Of a stretch of 64,000 nt of DNA, positions 36,284-45,819 are shown piece after piece. Positions within the stretch are counted from its first letter, which is position 1; the number at the start of each line of letters is the position of its first letter. The notes beneath the pieces are model-generated. The model saw only the letters and a list, made by a program, of their open reading frames with translations. It had not been told where the DNA came from and did not search any database. Source of the stretch: Sphingobacteruim zhuxiongii (lineage in GTDB: Bacteria > Bacteroidota > Bacteroidia > Sphingobacteriales > Sphingobacteriaceae). Location: the NCBI RefSeq assembly GCF_009557615.1, contig NZ_CP045652.1, positions 4,030,001 to 4,094,000 of the forward strand. The letters run 5' to 3'. Made by a program: the position numbers and the translations under genes.

Positions 36284-36381
36284 TATTCTGTTGCGTTAAA
36301 AACCGACCGTGTTGCTGAAGACTCGTGGTACGAATAAGCCAGTTATTCAGCGTGCATCGGGATACACGCTGAAATTTCAGT

Positions 36382-36552
36382 TTAAAATGGAAACACAATA
36401 TTGCATTTCCGCTCATCCAGATCCTTTTGTGTAAGTTCCAAAAACTCTTCGAAACTAAGAGGTTTATTAGACAACATCTGCACAAAATTCCCGCTTGGAG
36501 TCCATTCCATGTTCAGGTCAATTTTAAGTAAAGTAGTGTTCCGATTTCGCAT
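36382..36552 (-). CDS. Small ORF, unknown
   Basis: 56 codons from the ATG at 36552 (frame open to 36669), ending CNIVFPF. Charged and helical (LSFEEFLELTQKDLDERK), no signal peptide. Composition looks coding, and it lies 98 bases upstream of the acyltransferase-like gene on the same strand. It could be a small partner or precursor peptide. The rest of the 36284-36763 gap shows nothing recognisable. Confidence 0.45.
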   Translation of the reverse strand: MRNRNTTLLKIDLNMEWTPSGNFVQMLSNKPLSFEEFLELTQKDLDERKCNIVFPF

Positions 36553-36763
36553 CGGATTTACGGCTTCCGGCCTAGAAGACTTGCGATCAATCAGCGTAAA
36601 TCTGTAGGAAATATTTAAGCATTCAAAATCTACTGGTGAAAGTAAGCACAAAGGTTGTCGCGACACCACACTTTGCTGGTTTATCCTAAAACCGCGCGAT
36701 ATTAACTCGGTATCACTCGACTTTCACGCATGTAATAAAAAATCTTCGAATACTCTAAGGAAA

Positions 36764-37444
36764 TTGCAGCGGCAAAGAGAGTATCGTATTTCCTTTGACC
36801 TAAGATCGATGATGGATATGGGCCATAACAACAGAGACTTCGCAAGCTTAATGGATAAGTGGGCAACACGGTGCAATCTTCAGGATTCCCACATCCGTTG
36901 GGCACAGCAGAACCTCGAGTATGTGCGCACCAAAAGAGGACAGCGCTTATACCAACAAGGGAAGTATCAAAAAAACATATATATCGTCAGTCGAGGCCTC
37001 ATTGGCAACCTGAACTACAGCGCTGAAAATCGCATCAAGATCCTCAATTTAGCTACCCAACATATGGGCCTGTCCACGACCGTACATATCTACAGCGACA
37101 GGTCAGTAAGCGGGTCGATCGAAGTTTTGCGATCGGGTAGCATCTTTAAACTTTCCTACGCCAGCCTTCGCGCTTGGTTGAATCAAGATGAGTGCATTCA
37201 GGTATTCATATCGATGTTCGAGCGGAAGCAAATCAGGTTTCTTTATTTGTTACGCGAGTCTGCTAGCTGCTCAAAGGCTGCCGATCGCTACCTGCTATTC
37301 CGCAAACATTTACCGGAGTTTAACAATTTGCTCAACCAATATGAGCAAGGGCAGCTGCTGGGCATTTCCAGAGGTACCGTCCAAAAAGTAAAACAGTCCC
37401 TTGATCGGTCTGAAAAATCTGCTGTGAACAAAAAAACGAACTAA
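36764..37444 (+). CDS. Crp/Fnr-like cyclic-nucleotide-binding-fold regulator
   Basis: Up to 226 residues; an internal ATG at 36809 is an equally plausible start. The cupin-like effector domain (about 50-145) has RGQRLYQQGKYQKNIYIVSRGLIGNL. A long dimer helix and a C-terminal helix-turn-helix-like segment follow (GQLLGISRGTVQKVKQSL, about 195-212). This is the build of Bacteroidota Crp-like regulators, which often lack cAMP-binding residues. It lies just upstream, on the same strand, of the MauE and DUF6520 genes and probably regulates them. Confidence 0.75.
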   Translation: MQRQREYRISFDLRSMMDMGHNNRDFASLMDKWATRCNLQDSHIRWAQQNLEYVRTKRGQRLYQQGKYQKNIYIVSRGLIGNLNYSAENRIKILNLATQHMGLSTTVHIYSDRSVSGSIEVLRSGSIFKLSYASLRAWLNQDECIQVFISMFERKQIRFLYLLRESASCSKAADRYLLFRKHLPEFNNLLNQYEQGQLLGISRGTVQKVKQSLDRSEKSAVNKKTN

Positions 37445-37524
37445 ATTCACAACAATTGGACTAACTATGTAGTCAACTAAGAAACCTATTCCCTTCATAT
37501 TTTTAATTTAGGAAATCAAAGATT

Positions 37525-38085
37525 ATGAAAAAGGAAAAATTTACTGCGATTCTATCAGGCACTATTGCTCTGATGTTATTTTATGCTGCTTCAACTAAAC
37601 TATTTAATTATCAACAAGCACAGGCAAGCATGCAAAAACAAATTTTTAGCAGGTCAATCGCAGACTTATTAACCTGGCTTATTCCAAGCATAGAATTTAT
37701 CATTTCCATGCTATTGATCTATACACGCACCAGAATCGTTGGCTTATGGGCATCGATCAGCTTACTGGCAGTTTTTACAGGTTATCTCCTTCTTGCTATG
37801 TCGCGTATTTTTGGATATCGTCCTTGTTCATGCGGTGGAATCATTCAGCAACTCTCTTACGGGGAGCACCTTGTGTTTAACCTTGTTTTTCTATTCCTTT
37901 CCCTGATCGCCCTGTATCTAAAAAAAAAACAAACGCAGGAGCCGAGAACTCTAAATCTACTTCCAATGAAAAAACTGCAGGAATTAGGACCCCTCCTGCT
38001 CGCGATAGAAACAACAATAACGAAGGTGATCAGGGTCCAGGAATCATCTGAGCTTAAATCCGAAGCAAACGCTTCACTAATTTGA
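37525..38085 (+). CDS. MauE/DoxX-family redox-associated membrane protein
   Basis: A 186-residue protein with four membrane helices (about 8-24, 50-66, 72-92, 115-132). A CSCGG motif (C101, C103) follows the third, as in methylamine-utilisation-type MauE proteins. MauE proteins are thought to help disulfide handling in the membrane. The cytoplasmic tail (about 135-186) is longer than usual. The DUF6520 gene begins 6 bases later, and the TlpA-like thioredoxin is convergent just beyond, making a redox set. Confidence 0.85.
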   Translation: MKKEKFTAILSGTIALMLFYAASTKLFNYQQAQASMQKQIFSRSIADLLTWLIPSIEFIISMLLIYTRTRIVGLWASISLLAVFTGYLLLAMSRIFGYRPCSCGGIIQQLSYGEHLVFNLVFLFLSLIALYLKKKQTQEPRTLNLLPMKKLQELGPLLLAIETTITKVIRVQESSELKSEANASLI

Positions 38086-38091
38086 AAAATC

Positions 38092-38364
38092 ATGAAAAAG
38101 CAACTTAAAAATTTCAATCTCCCCATATTAGCGCTCATGCTGATGATGGGTATTACGCTTAGTTTTGCGAGATCGACTTATCAAAGTCCAACGCACTACA
38201 ATACCACCCCAGGACTATCCACACCGGTGTGGGCTGCAATTCCCGCGGACAAATTGGCCATTTGTGATGAGCAAACGGACCGCCTATGTACCGCCGTGTT
38301 GGTTAACGGGAACTTTATTCCCACTGCCAATCGAGGCCTTGCAGTATTAATTGATGCTGAGTAA
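38092..38364 (+). CDS. DUF6520-like small secreted two-cysteine protein
   Basis: A 90-residue protein with a clear signal peptide (about 1-26, ALMLMMGITLSFA) and a mature part of about 64 residues holding exactly two cysteines (C58, C66; ICDEQTDRLC), which could form one disulfide. Length, signal and Cys pattern match the DUF6520 proteins common in Sphingobacteriales and Flavobacteriia beside MauE-type genes. Function unknown. Encoded 6 bases after MauE. Confidence 0.75.
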   Translation: MKKQLKNFNLPILALMLMMGITLSFARSTYQSPTHYNTTPGLSTPVWAAIPADKLAICDEQTDRLCTAVLVNGNFIPTANRGLAVLIDAE

Positions 38365-38372
38365 CCCTAGAA

Positions 38373-38400
38373 GGCATCATGGTATTAATTCCATGATGCC
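38373..38400. terminator. Bidirectional hairpin between convergent genes
   Basis: A perfect 10-base-pair stem (GGCATCATGG / CCATGATGCC) with an 8-base loop lies between the DUF6520 gene (+) and the TlpA-like gene (-). There is no marked T tract, but position and strength fit a shared terminator. Confidence 0.6.
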
Positions 38401-38427
38401 CTGTTCGCTGATTTGATTCTTAAACGC

Positions 38428-39894
38428 TTACAAATAAGACTTGATAACATCAATAAGACATTGCCCATCTTCCTTTTCGGGGTGCGGAAGCTTGCGGGAA
38501 ACAATTCGCCCCTGCCGATCGATTAGAAACAAAAAGGGGTAGGTCCCAAATATATTATACCGTTTTGTGAAGTTCTTTTTGTTATCTCCCTGTCCGGCAT
38601 TCCAATACAGTGTATGATCGGAAACGAAATATTGGCCATTCATTCCTTCGGTTTCATTTGCTTGGGACAAGGGATCAATACTTTGAAGCCATTTGTTCTT
38701 GTCCTTGTCGATGGACAAGCTCACAAAAACCACATCATTCCGATCTCTGAACGCAGATTCCACTTTCGGCAGCGCTTTGGCTACTTGTATGCAAGGTAAA
38801 CAGCCAGTATACCACATATCCACCAATACTATTTTTCCCTTCAAGTCTGCCAATTGTACAGGCTCGTTATGTTGATTCACCAATACGATGCTTTGATCAG
38901 GAACTGTTGGCAGCACAAAATTTCTTTCATAGACCGAAAATAGCGTTTTATACTGCTGGGATTCCACCAATGCCAATGCGGGATAGAAATATGCATGAAA
39001 AGTTGTTCTATTATAAAATAGGAAGTTTACTAAAATTTTATCTCTCAATATTCCCGGGGGGAAGCTACTGCTAAGCCTATCGATCGGATCATAGGCTGTA
39101 TTTTTTGTTAGATTGTCAAACTGATGATCCGCTATTTCCTTATGCATTAAATAATTAGAAAAATACAATGAAGATTTAGTGAGGGTCGTATCGCTAATCT
39201 GCTCCCTTCTATCGTAGAGATATTTCTTATAAATATCCAGCCCGATTTCACCAAAAGCTTTGCTGTGCAGCGCACCAAATTCGTAGAAACTAAAGCACTG
39301 ATAGATGTAGCCCAGCATCAAGCCAAAGTGATCGGCTTCGATAAGTTTTAGGGTTCGGTCATCCACCATTCCCGCGGCTTGATCGATTAAGGATCTCGCC
39401 TGTGCTAATACGGCAAACTTTTCTTTATAGTAGGTTGCTGGATCCTCGGAGAATCCTTTTATCCCTCCGTATTGAAGCTTGCTTAATTGATAAATTAATT
39501 CAAATTTCTTCGCTGCATTCCCCGAGAAGGAAATTTCCTTATGTGAATTGACGTGGATGAAAATGCTATCACCATCTAACAAAAACACCTCTGGAAACCA
39601 GAGTTCATCTAGCAAATAAGGCCGTTTATAAAAATTGATGTTGACATAAGCCAAGTCTCCATTGATGGGAATGTCAAATTTAAATTCACGTTTATTTAAG
39701 GGTTGACTAAACACCGTATCATTATGCGGCGCGAAACCATGACTTCCATCGTTCACAAGCATATTAACGGAAACCACTTCCTCAGGGGAGCCAAAATCCA
39801 TGGTTCCAGATATCACCGCTTTTTTTTGAGCAATGGAGCTGTTTCCTAAGCAGGCGAATGCAATGAATAGGATCATTGATCGTAAGTTTTTCAT
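38428..39894 (-). CDS. TlpA-like thioredoxin-fold protein
   Basis: A 488-residue exported protein (signal peptide about 1-22). An N-terminal beta domain of the kind that precedes TlpA domains in Bacteroidota (about 25-130) is followed by a helical middle and a C-terminal thioredoxin/TlpA domain (about 330-488) with active site WYTGCLPC (C365, C368) and GTYPFLFLIDRQGRI. It is probably a periplasmic disulfide reductase. It is the third gene of the SusC-SusD-TlpA operon, 15 bases after SusD, and convergent with MauE/DUF6520. Confidence 0.9.
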   Translation of the reverse strand: MKNLRSMILFIAFACLGNSSIAQKKAVISGTMDFGSPEEVVSVNMLVNDGSHGFAPHNDTVFSQPLNKREFKFDIPINGDLAYVNINFYKRPYLLDELWFPEVFLLDGDSIFIHVNSHKEISFSGNAAKKFELIYQLSKLQYGGIKGFSEDPATYYKEKFAVLAQARSLIDQAAGMVDDRTLKLIEADHFGLMLGYIYQCFSFYEFGALHSKAFGEIGLDIYKKYLYDRREQISDTTLTKSSLYFSNYLMHKEIADHQFDNLTKNTAYDPIDRLSSSFPPGILRDKILVNFLFYNRTTFHAYFYPALALVESQQYKTLFSVYERNFVLPTVPDQSIVLVNQHNEPVQLADLKGKIVLVDMWYTGCLPCIQVAKALPKVESAFRDRNDVVFVSLSIDKDKNKWLQSIDPLSQANETEGMNGQYFVSDHTLYWNAGQGDNKKNFTKRYNIFGTYPFLFLIDRQGRIVSRKLPHPEKEDGQCLIDVIKSYL

Positions 39895-39909
39895 AAGTAT
39901 AGATTTAAT

Positions 39910-41292
39910 TTAACGAGGATTCTGTTCTAGATGAGCATACATCAATACACGTGGAGGAATCGCCAAGGTATATCTTGGATGCTCAGGTTTCAACGTATAG
40001 CGTTGGCCTTTATGCTGCCTAAAGAGTGTCTTGCTGTAGCTCGGATCGCTATTCAAGCGTCGCAGATCCGCCCATCGCAAGTCGCGGAAAACCAGCTCTT
40101 TGCGACGTTCAGCTAAAATGGAACTCAGGACAACATCCGCCTTCGTACTGACTAAAGGTTCAAATGAACCTTCTTTCCAGCGGTGCTCCAGCAGGTAATT
40201 CAGGTCAGCGAGCGCCCCCTGTAAGTTCCCTAACCGCGCTCTACATTCGGCACGCGTGAGGAGGACTTCATCGATAGCAAGTCCGCTAAATAGCGCTGAG
40301 GAGCCGGTATACTGCCCCTTAAAATGAAAAAGATTCGTTGATTTGGGTTTAAAAAATAGTGCTTTTCTCAAATCATTTGAGGCATACAGCTGATATAAAG
40401 CAGTATCCACACATACTTCTGCAGATGACTGCAAAGTGGCATTGGTATTCATGCTGCTATAGAATAGTACTTCGGGATTAACTCCGACTCCAAGCACGTT
40501 TGAAAAAGGCCTGTTGGCGGAGGGGTTTAGCGAATTATAATTCAGCAGGGAGCTAGAAGTCTCTAAAACGATAGTAGCAAAATGTTCGGATTGTAAAAAA
40601 TCGGCCATAATTAGATGAACTCTAGCAAGCAAGGCATAGGCTGCAGTTTTAGTTGGTCGCGTCATTTTCAATTGAGACAAAGGCAAATATTCGACAGCTA
40701 AGTCTAAGTCTGCTAAAATTTGCTGGTACGTTTCTTTGATCGTAGATCGCTTGGAAGCAAGGCTGATATCCGAACTTAGCCTTAAGGGGATGCCCAAGCT
40801 ATTCTGAGCGGTCGCGTGGGCATAAGGGTTACAAAACAGTTGCGCAATTTGGTAGAATGCGAAGGCGCGGAAGAAATAAGCGCTTCCTCTGATCGATTGA
40901 ACTTCGGTGGAGTTCTCTGGTGCGTCCAAGGTCGCTAAAGTTTCTAGTACAACATTTGCATAAAAAACCTGTTCATAGGGGGTATTCCAATTATTGCTGT
41001 TGTTGGTTTCGCCCGTATAGAAATCTGCTTCCCATAGATAAGCAGAATTAAACGGCGCGGTCATGGAAGCTAAGCCATTATCCGTGATGTAAATATCATC
41101 GGATCCAAACAAACCAAAATTTGGACTAAGATTCATCACCGCATCACTGTTATCCAGTAAGGCTTGCAAATCCTTTAAATTATTGGGTATCGTTAATGAT
41201 TTATCGGGTTTTACGTCCAAAAAATCACGGCTACAGGAACCTAGCAATAAGTGCGAGAACACGATAATCAAAGCAACATTTAAATTTTTCAT
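39910..41292 (-). CDS. RagB/SusD-family lipoprotein
   Basis: A 460-residue SusD-like lipoprotein (lipobox C20, LLLGSC). It has the early FLDVKPDKSLTIPNNLKDLQALLDN segment, SAYFFRAFAFYQIAQLFCNPY (about 130-150) and the C-terminal ERRKELVFRDLRWADLRRLN signature (about 395-415). It pairs with the SusC gene 10 bases upstream. In this SusC/SusD/TlpA arrangement, cargo might be a thiol-containing or peptide ligand; that is inference. Confidence 0.94.
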   Translation of the reverse strand: MKNLNVALIIVFSHLLLGSCSRDFLDVKPDKSLTIPNNLKDLQALLDNSDAVMNLSPNFGLFGSDDIYITDNGLASMTAPFNSAYLWEADFYTGETNNSNNWNTPYEQVFYANVVLETLATLDAPENSTEVQSIRGSAYFFRAFAFYQIAQLFCNPYAHATAQNSLGIPLRLSSDISLASKRSTIKETYQQILADLDLAVEYLPLSQLKMTRPTKTAAYALLARVHLIMADFLQSEHFATIVLETSSSLLNYNSLNPSANRPFSNVLGVGVNPEVLFYSSMNTNATLQSSAEVCVDTALYQLYASNDLRKALFFKPKSTNLFHFKGQYTGSSALFSGLAIDEVLLTRAECRARLGNLQGALADLNYLLEHRWKEGSFEPLVSTKADVVLSSILAERRKELVFRDLRWADLRRLNSDPSYSKTLFRQHKGQRYTLKPEHPRYTLAIPPRVLMYAHLEQNPR

Positions 41293-41302
41293 ATTTCGAG
41301 GA

Positions 41303-44300
41303 TTAAAAATTCAATATCAGTCCAGTGGAAATGGTCCTAGGCAAGGGCGCAGTTTGAAAATCAGGATCGATCCCTTCCTTGTTGGCTACCCAGAGCACCC
41401 CCAAATTATTCGCATAAATAAAAAAGGTCAAATTTTTAAAGGGGAGGTGATTTCCCTCTTTTTTAGTTAACTGATAATCGAACCTAATATCTTGCAAACG
41501 AATATGGTCCGCTCGCCGAGCCAATACATCAGCACTCAAGTAAAATCCAATCGCAGGATCATCCGGCTGATCAGGCAAGGCAGGCACTTGAGTGAAGTTC
41601 TCGTCTCCAGGCTTCTGCCAGCGTAGCGCAAAGTCCCCATGTCCACCCTGCGCAGTGAGCACAGAATAGTAGTTAACGGTGTTTTTACGAAAAAAATAGC
41701 CAAGCCGATAGGCGAGTGCGATGGATAATTGTATCTTTTTGTAAGCGAAGGTATTGCGCAAAGACCCAAACCAAGTTGGTCGCAAAGACCCATTGTAAAT
41801 CAAATCAGATTTTTTGCTTTGGTATAAAATTGCTGTGTAATCTGATGTGACCGTACCATCTAGATAGCCTTTGGGACTTCCGTTCTGCGGGTCAAGTCCT
41901 GCCCAAGCGTAACTATGTAAGGAAAATAAAGGTTTGCCAACAATTGGATACCCCATGTTAACAAAGTCACTTTCATTGACTTCGAAGTTATAATCTGTCA
42001 CTTGTTCATTGATATGAGAAAGAAGAACGTCCGTTTGCCAAGCAAAATCGCCAAGTAGGTTTTTTGAACTTAAGGAGAGATCGAATCCCCAACTCTTAGT
42101 TGCCGCATTATTGGTGGTCACTTTTTGAGCTCCAATGGTTGGGTCAGTATAGCGCTGGGAAATCAGGTCTATTCCTTTTTTAAAAAATAAATCGAAATTT
42201 CCAGACAATCGAGAGCTGAAGCTTTCAAATTCGAGTCCGATGTTATTCACCTGAACACGTTCCCAACGTAGATTGGGATAAGGTGGGTTGGTGATCACCG
42301 CATAAGGCAAGCCGGAATTAATAGGATAACGGTACGCGGTTTCATACCTTGCCGTCAGCAGGGATGAGATATTTTTATAGACATTCCCGTTGTATCCAAA
42401 ACTGTATTTAAGTTTTAGCTTTGAAAACAGGTCTAGTTTCAAGAAATGCTCTTTATGCAGGTTCCAGGCTGCTCCAACAGCATATAAAGGAACGCCTTTT
42501 TGATTTGACTCTACGCCAAAGATATTGCTTTGATCCAATCTAGCACTCGCGTTAAGTAAGTACTTCTGACTAAAGGCGTAGCTCACATGGGCATAATAAG
42601 ATCGGTAGCGATCCGTTAAATCTTTTTGCGAATCGACATACGGAATCTGACTTGATCCCCCATAATTTGAATAATATTGTTGGAAAGGTATAAGGTAGCT
42701 TACTGCCGAAAACGTTCCTTGATCTGCGTTGTACCCGTAGCGGCGCGTCACATCACGCACATTATTTAAATCTTTCATCTCCAGTCCGGCAAAAGCATCT
42801 AATTGGTGAACAGCATGCCAATCCCGATTAAAGTTTAACTGAGCACGAACGTTCTGATTTTTGATTGCTACTGTTCCTAAATCGACAATATCCCCTTTTG
42901 GTATCGCAAAGGACAGATTCCCTGAGTCGTCAATCTGGGTGAAGCTATTTATCAAATTTCGCACATAGTAACTTTGTTCATCCTGTTGATTCACATCCTT
43001 TACGGCAACCTGGTTATATTGAACGAGAACATCCGCCGAGAGCGATGGAGAAAACCTGACATTGGCATTGATTCCAAGTTTGTAATTGGCGCTGGACTTT
43101 TGATTATTATATAGCTCTAATTCATCCAGAGGAAAATATTGCCAATTGAGTAGTCCTTTCTGTTGCGCTTGCTCGATAAAACTATTTCGAAAATTTTTTG
43201 TCACCGCCAGATGATTTCCCTGTGCATCCACAAAGCTCGCGTAGGGATAATACGGTACATTGTTGAATGCATCAAAGATCGTGTAAGTAGGCTTTTCAAC
43301 AGTTCGTGTATAGGCGATGTTTGTCGCTAAAGTCAATCGATCTTTCCAAAGTCTGAAGGATTGATTTGTGCTTACCGTCATCCGCTGGAAACCTGTCTTC
43401 ACTTGGCTATTTAAATTCTTATCATAGCCAGTTGAGAGATAATATGTGTGCTTTTTTGATCCCCCAGATATATTGATCGCATGTTGCTGAGCAAGGGAAT
43501 TTTGATAGAGATATCGCTCGAGCTCACGCCGGTAGTCTACACGTTTTAATTTATCGATTTGTGCTTCCACGTTACTTTCGCTCATCATCCCGTCCCGTTT
43601 AGCAATGAGTAATTCAACGACTGGACTGAGTGCTGAATTGGAAAAAGAAGATTCCTCGCTTGCATAGTATCCTCTATCAAAAAGTAATCGTTCCATCGCA
43701 ATGAAATCCGCCGAACTCATCATGGGCTGATAAAATAAATCAGGCTTTTCGCCGATAGTCCAATTTGATGTGGCCGCAACCTTTGATTCCGTTGACAACT
43801 TGCCTTGTTTGGTCGTGATTACGATAACGCCATTGCCTGCACGCGTTCCCCAAATAGAAGCTGCCGAAGCATCCTTTAAAACACTGATTGATTCGACGTC
43901 GTTTGGGTTGATATCCTTAAGATCACCCTCATAGGGAAAATTATCGACAACAATCAGTGGTTCGGCATTTCCTAGGATCGTACTCTGCCCTCGAATACTC
44001 ATCGAGCTAGTGGAAACATTTGCACCAGATATAGGCGTGTTACGATTGAAGATTAATCCAGGAACAACGTCTTCAATTTTGCTGAGAATGTCGGTACTCA
44101 CCCGACGGTTCAACAGTTCATTTCCAATATGCACGAAGCTTCCTGTGCTTCGCTGAGGTGATACGCGCTGGTAACCAGTACTAAACACCTCGACTTCTTG
44201 GAGCTTATTGATTGAGGGCTGCAAAAAAATATGGAAATCATCAGCAAATACCGAGATGATGGTATCCTTAAAGCCCAGGTGGGCGACGTGGATCACATTT

Positions 44301-44626
44301 TCCGAAAGAAGGCCTCCCAAGGTAAACTCTCCTAGTTTGTCCGTTTTCACTAATTTACTTCCATTGCGAATCGTCACCTGCGAAAGGAATGCGCTATCGG
44401 AAGCAGCGCGAACAGTACCTTTAATTAGGATGTTGCTCTTGGCCCCAGGGTTTTGGGGCTGCTGAGCAACTGATTTACTATTAAACGAACTAAAACAACA
44501 AATCAAAAAAATTAAAATGTAGCAACGCGAGCAACCTGTGGCTAGACAGCATCTACGACAAATTGGTAACAGTAGATTTTTAGCGGATCGAAATCTGCCA
44601 AGGAATAAAAGGTATAGATTTTTCAT
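41303..44626 (-). CDS. SusC/RagA TonB-linked outer-membrane receptor (no STN domain)
   Basis: A 1107-residue transporter. It has an unusually long, Cys-rich basic N-terminus before the signal segment (CYILIFLICCFSSF, about 35-48), then a CarboxypepD_reg-like domain (about 68-150), a plug with SVLKDASAASIWGTRAGNGVIVITTK (about 248-275), and a barrel ending STGLILNF. It lacks the STN domain and has no sigma/FecR neighbours, so it is regulated differently from the other two SusC genes here. First gene of the three-gene operon inside the ICE. Confidence 0.94.
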   Translation of the reverse strand: MKNLYLLFLGRFRSAKNLLLPICRRCCLATGCSRCYILIFLICCFSSFNSKSVAQQPQNPGAKSNILIKGTVRAASDSAFLSQVTIRNGSKLVKTDKLGEFTLGGLLSENVIHVAHLGFKDTIISVFADDFHIFLQPSINKLQEVEVFSTGYQRVSPQRSTGSFVHIGNELLNRRVSTDILSKIEDVVPGLIFNRNTPISGANVSTSSMSIRGQSTILGNAEPLIVVDNFPYEGDLKDINPNDVESISVLKDASAASIWGTRAGNGVIVITTKQGKLSTESKVAATSNWTIGEKPDLFYQPMMSSADFIAMERLLFDRGYYASEESSFSNSALSPVVELLIAKRDGMMSESNVEAQIDKLKRVDYRRELERYLYQNSLAQQHAINISGGSKKHTYYLSTGYDKNLNSQVKTGFQRMTVSTNQSFRLWKDRLTLATNIAYTRTVEKPTYTIFDAFNNVPYYPYASFVDAQGNHLAVTKNFRNSFIEQAQQKGLLNWQYFPLDELELYNNQKSSANYKLGINANVRFSPSLSADVLVQYNQVAVKDVNQQDEQSYYVRNLINSFTQIDDSGNLSFAIPKGDIVDLGTVAIKNQNVRAQLNFNRDWHAVHQLDAFAGLEMKDLNNVRDVTRRYGYNADQGTFSAVSYLIPFQQYYSNYGGSSQIPYVDSQKDLTDRYRSYYAHVSYAFSQKYLLNASARLDQSNIFGVESNQKGVPLYAVGAAWNLHKEHFLKLDLFSKLKLKYSFGYNGNVYKNISSLLTARYETAYRYPINSGLPYAVITNPPYPNLRWERVQVNNIGLEFESFSSRLSGNFDLFFKKGIDLISQRYTDPTIGAQKVTTNNAATKSWGFDLSLSSKNLLGDFAWQTDVLLSHINEQVTDYNFEVNESDFVNMGYPIVGKPLFSLHSYAWAGLDPQNGSPKGYLDGTVTSDYTAILYQSKKSDLIYNGSLRPTWFGSLRNTFAYKKIQLSIALAYRLGYFFRKNTVNYYSVLTAQGGHGDFALRWQKPGDENFTQVPALPDQPDDPAIGFYLSADVLARRADHIRLQDIRFDYQLTKKEGNHLPFKNLTFFIYANNLGVLWVANKEGIDPDFQTAPLPRTISTGLILNF

Positions 44627-45438
44627 CGGTCAATTGGTTTGGTTCTGCAGTGGATTAGAAAATCCGTGCAAAATTTTCTTAGCGAGAATCTGTTAACATC
44701 AAACTCGAAATCTGTTAGATAGCTGATATAATGCCTGTTATCAGATATTTACAAATAACCAGCCACCCCTCAAATCAAATTGATTTAACAAGATTAGATC
44801 ATCCCTTGATACAATGAAAAAAATAGTTTAGATTTATAGTGAATAAGTAAAATCAGTAAACTAGTCTAACCCATTATATTGGGAACGCTCTGCTTTTGCA
44901 TTGCGGGTGACTGGAAACAGGAAATACGGGCCTGATCATTTAGGTTAGGCCCATATCTTCTGTTATTTTGACCGATTTTATTCTGGTGAACAGTATACGT
45001 TCTTGTATAAAGACTTTTTGGAAAACCATTTTTCTGGCCCCTCGGACTGGAAAACTGGTAGATGCCAATTCTTTGGTTTCGTTCTCATAATCAATTGTTT
45101 ATTAGAACGATGCTATCTCTTGATGTCCATTGCAATTATGCAAGGAACGGCCTCACACTTTAGACCCAAGGGGAGCTAACCCTCCATCATCCAACACCAA
45201 AAAAGTGTTTGGTTGATGCCGTCAAAGTTTAACGTGAAGCCGCTCACATGCAATAATTCAAAAGTACGAAACTTTTTTAAAAGCATGGAGCGAACAACAC
45301 GGCATTCTCGACGGAAATTTAGCTCTTTATGGGTCTGAGAAAAACATCGTTTATGACGTTCTACGCCTTCTTGTTGGTTCACTAATACAAATATAATAAA
45401 TATTTAAAACGTACCAAATATTTGGTTCATTTTTTTTT
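44627..45438. other. Intergenic region between cargo operon and mobilization genes
   Basis: About 810 bases without a convincing gene. A hairpin GGGCCT/AGGCCC lies at 44928-44952. A minus-strand frame at 45176-45382 (68 codons) is open but unrecognised. TTGGTTCA occurs twice (45374-45381 and 45422-45429), the second overlapping the palindrome at 45413-45426. The region divides the minus-strand cargo from the plus-strand mob genes, so it probably holds divergent promoters. Confidence 0.5.
45413..45426. promoter_or_regulatory. Palindromic operator candidate upstream of XRE regulator
   Basis: The perfect 14-base palindrome ACCAAATATTTGGT ends 13 bases before the ATG of the XRE regulator at 45439. 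Such a site is well placed for autoregulation by a dimeric helix-turn-helix protein. Confidence 0.45.
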
Positions 45439-45819
45439 ATGAAAAACATTTTTGAGATCACTACAAACAGAGTTGAATTCGAATTAATTTTAAACATCAA
45501 AGTTCTCAGAGAACAAAAAGGGTGGTCGCAAAGGACATTAAGTCGAATGATGGGCTTAAATGAGACTTTTGTCGGGAAATGTGAATCGTTTAATCAACCA
45601 GAGAAGTATAACCTGCGGCACCTTATTACTTTATCTAAAATATTTAATTTGGAAAGATTAGATGATTTCTATTCGAACGGTATACCAAAAGATGAACAGA
45701 TAAAAGTTATTTATCGAAAACTTGCAAAAATAAAAAAGGATGGAACTGAATCTAAAACGTTAGAGGATACAGTAGTCGAGATTGTCCCGATAGTAGGTGT
45801 TTCAAAAAAAAATAAATAG
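45439..45819 (+). CDS. XRE-family helix-turn-helix regulator
   Basis: A 126-residue cytoplasmic protein with an XRE/Cro-type DNA-binding domain (about 18-72): LREQKGWSQRTLSRMMGLNETFVGKCE, then LITLSKIFNLERLDDFYS. The C-terminus is Lys-rich and uncharacterised. First plus-strand gene of the mobilization side, preceded by a palindrome. It likely controls the mob genes or its own expression. Confidence 0.85.
   Translation: MKNIFEITTNRVEFELILNIKVLREQKGWSQRTLSRMMGLNETFVGKCESFNQPEKYNLRHLITLSKIFNLERLDDFYSNGIPKDEQIKVIYRKLAKIKKDGTESKTLEDTVVEIVPIVGVSKKNK

Noticed and set aside
45176-45382. A 68-codon minus-strand frame in the gap before the XRE gene
   Set aside because: No recognisable family, no clear start context, and its 3' part overlaps nothing conserved; it may be a decayed fragment but cannot be supported.
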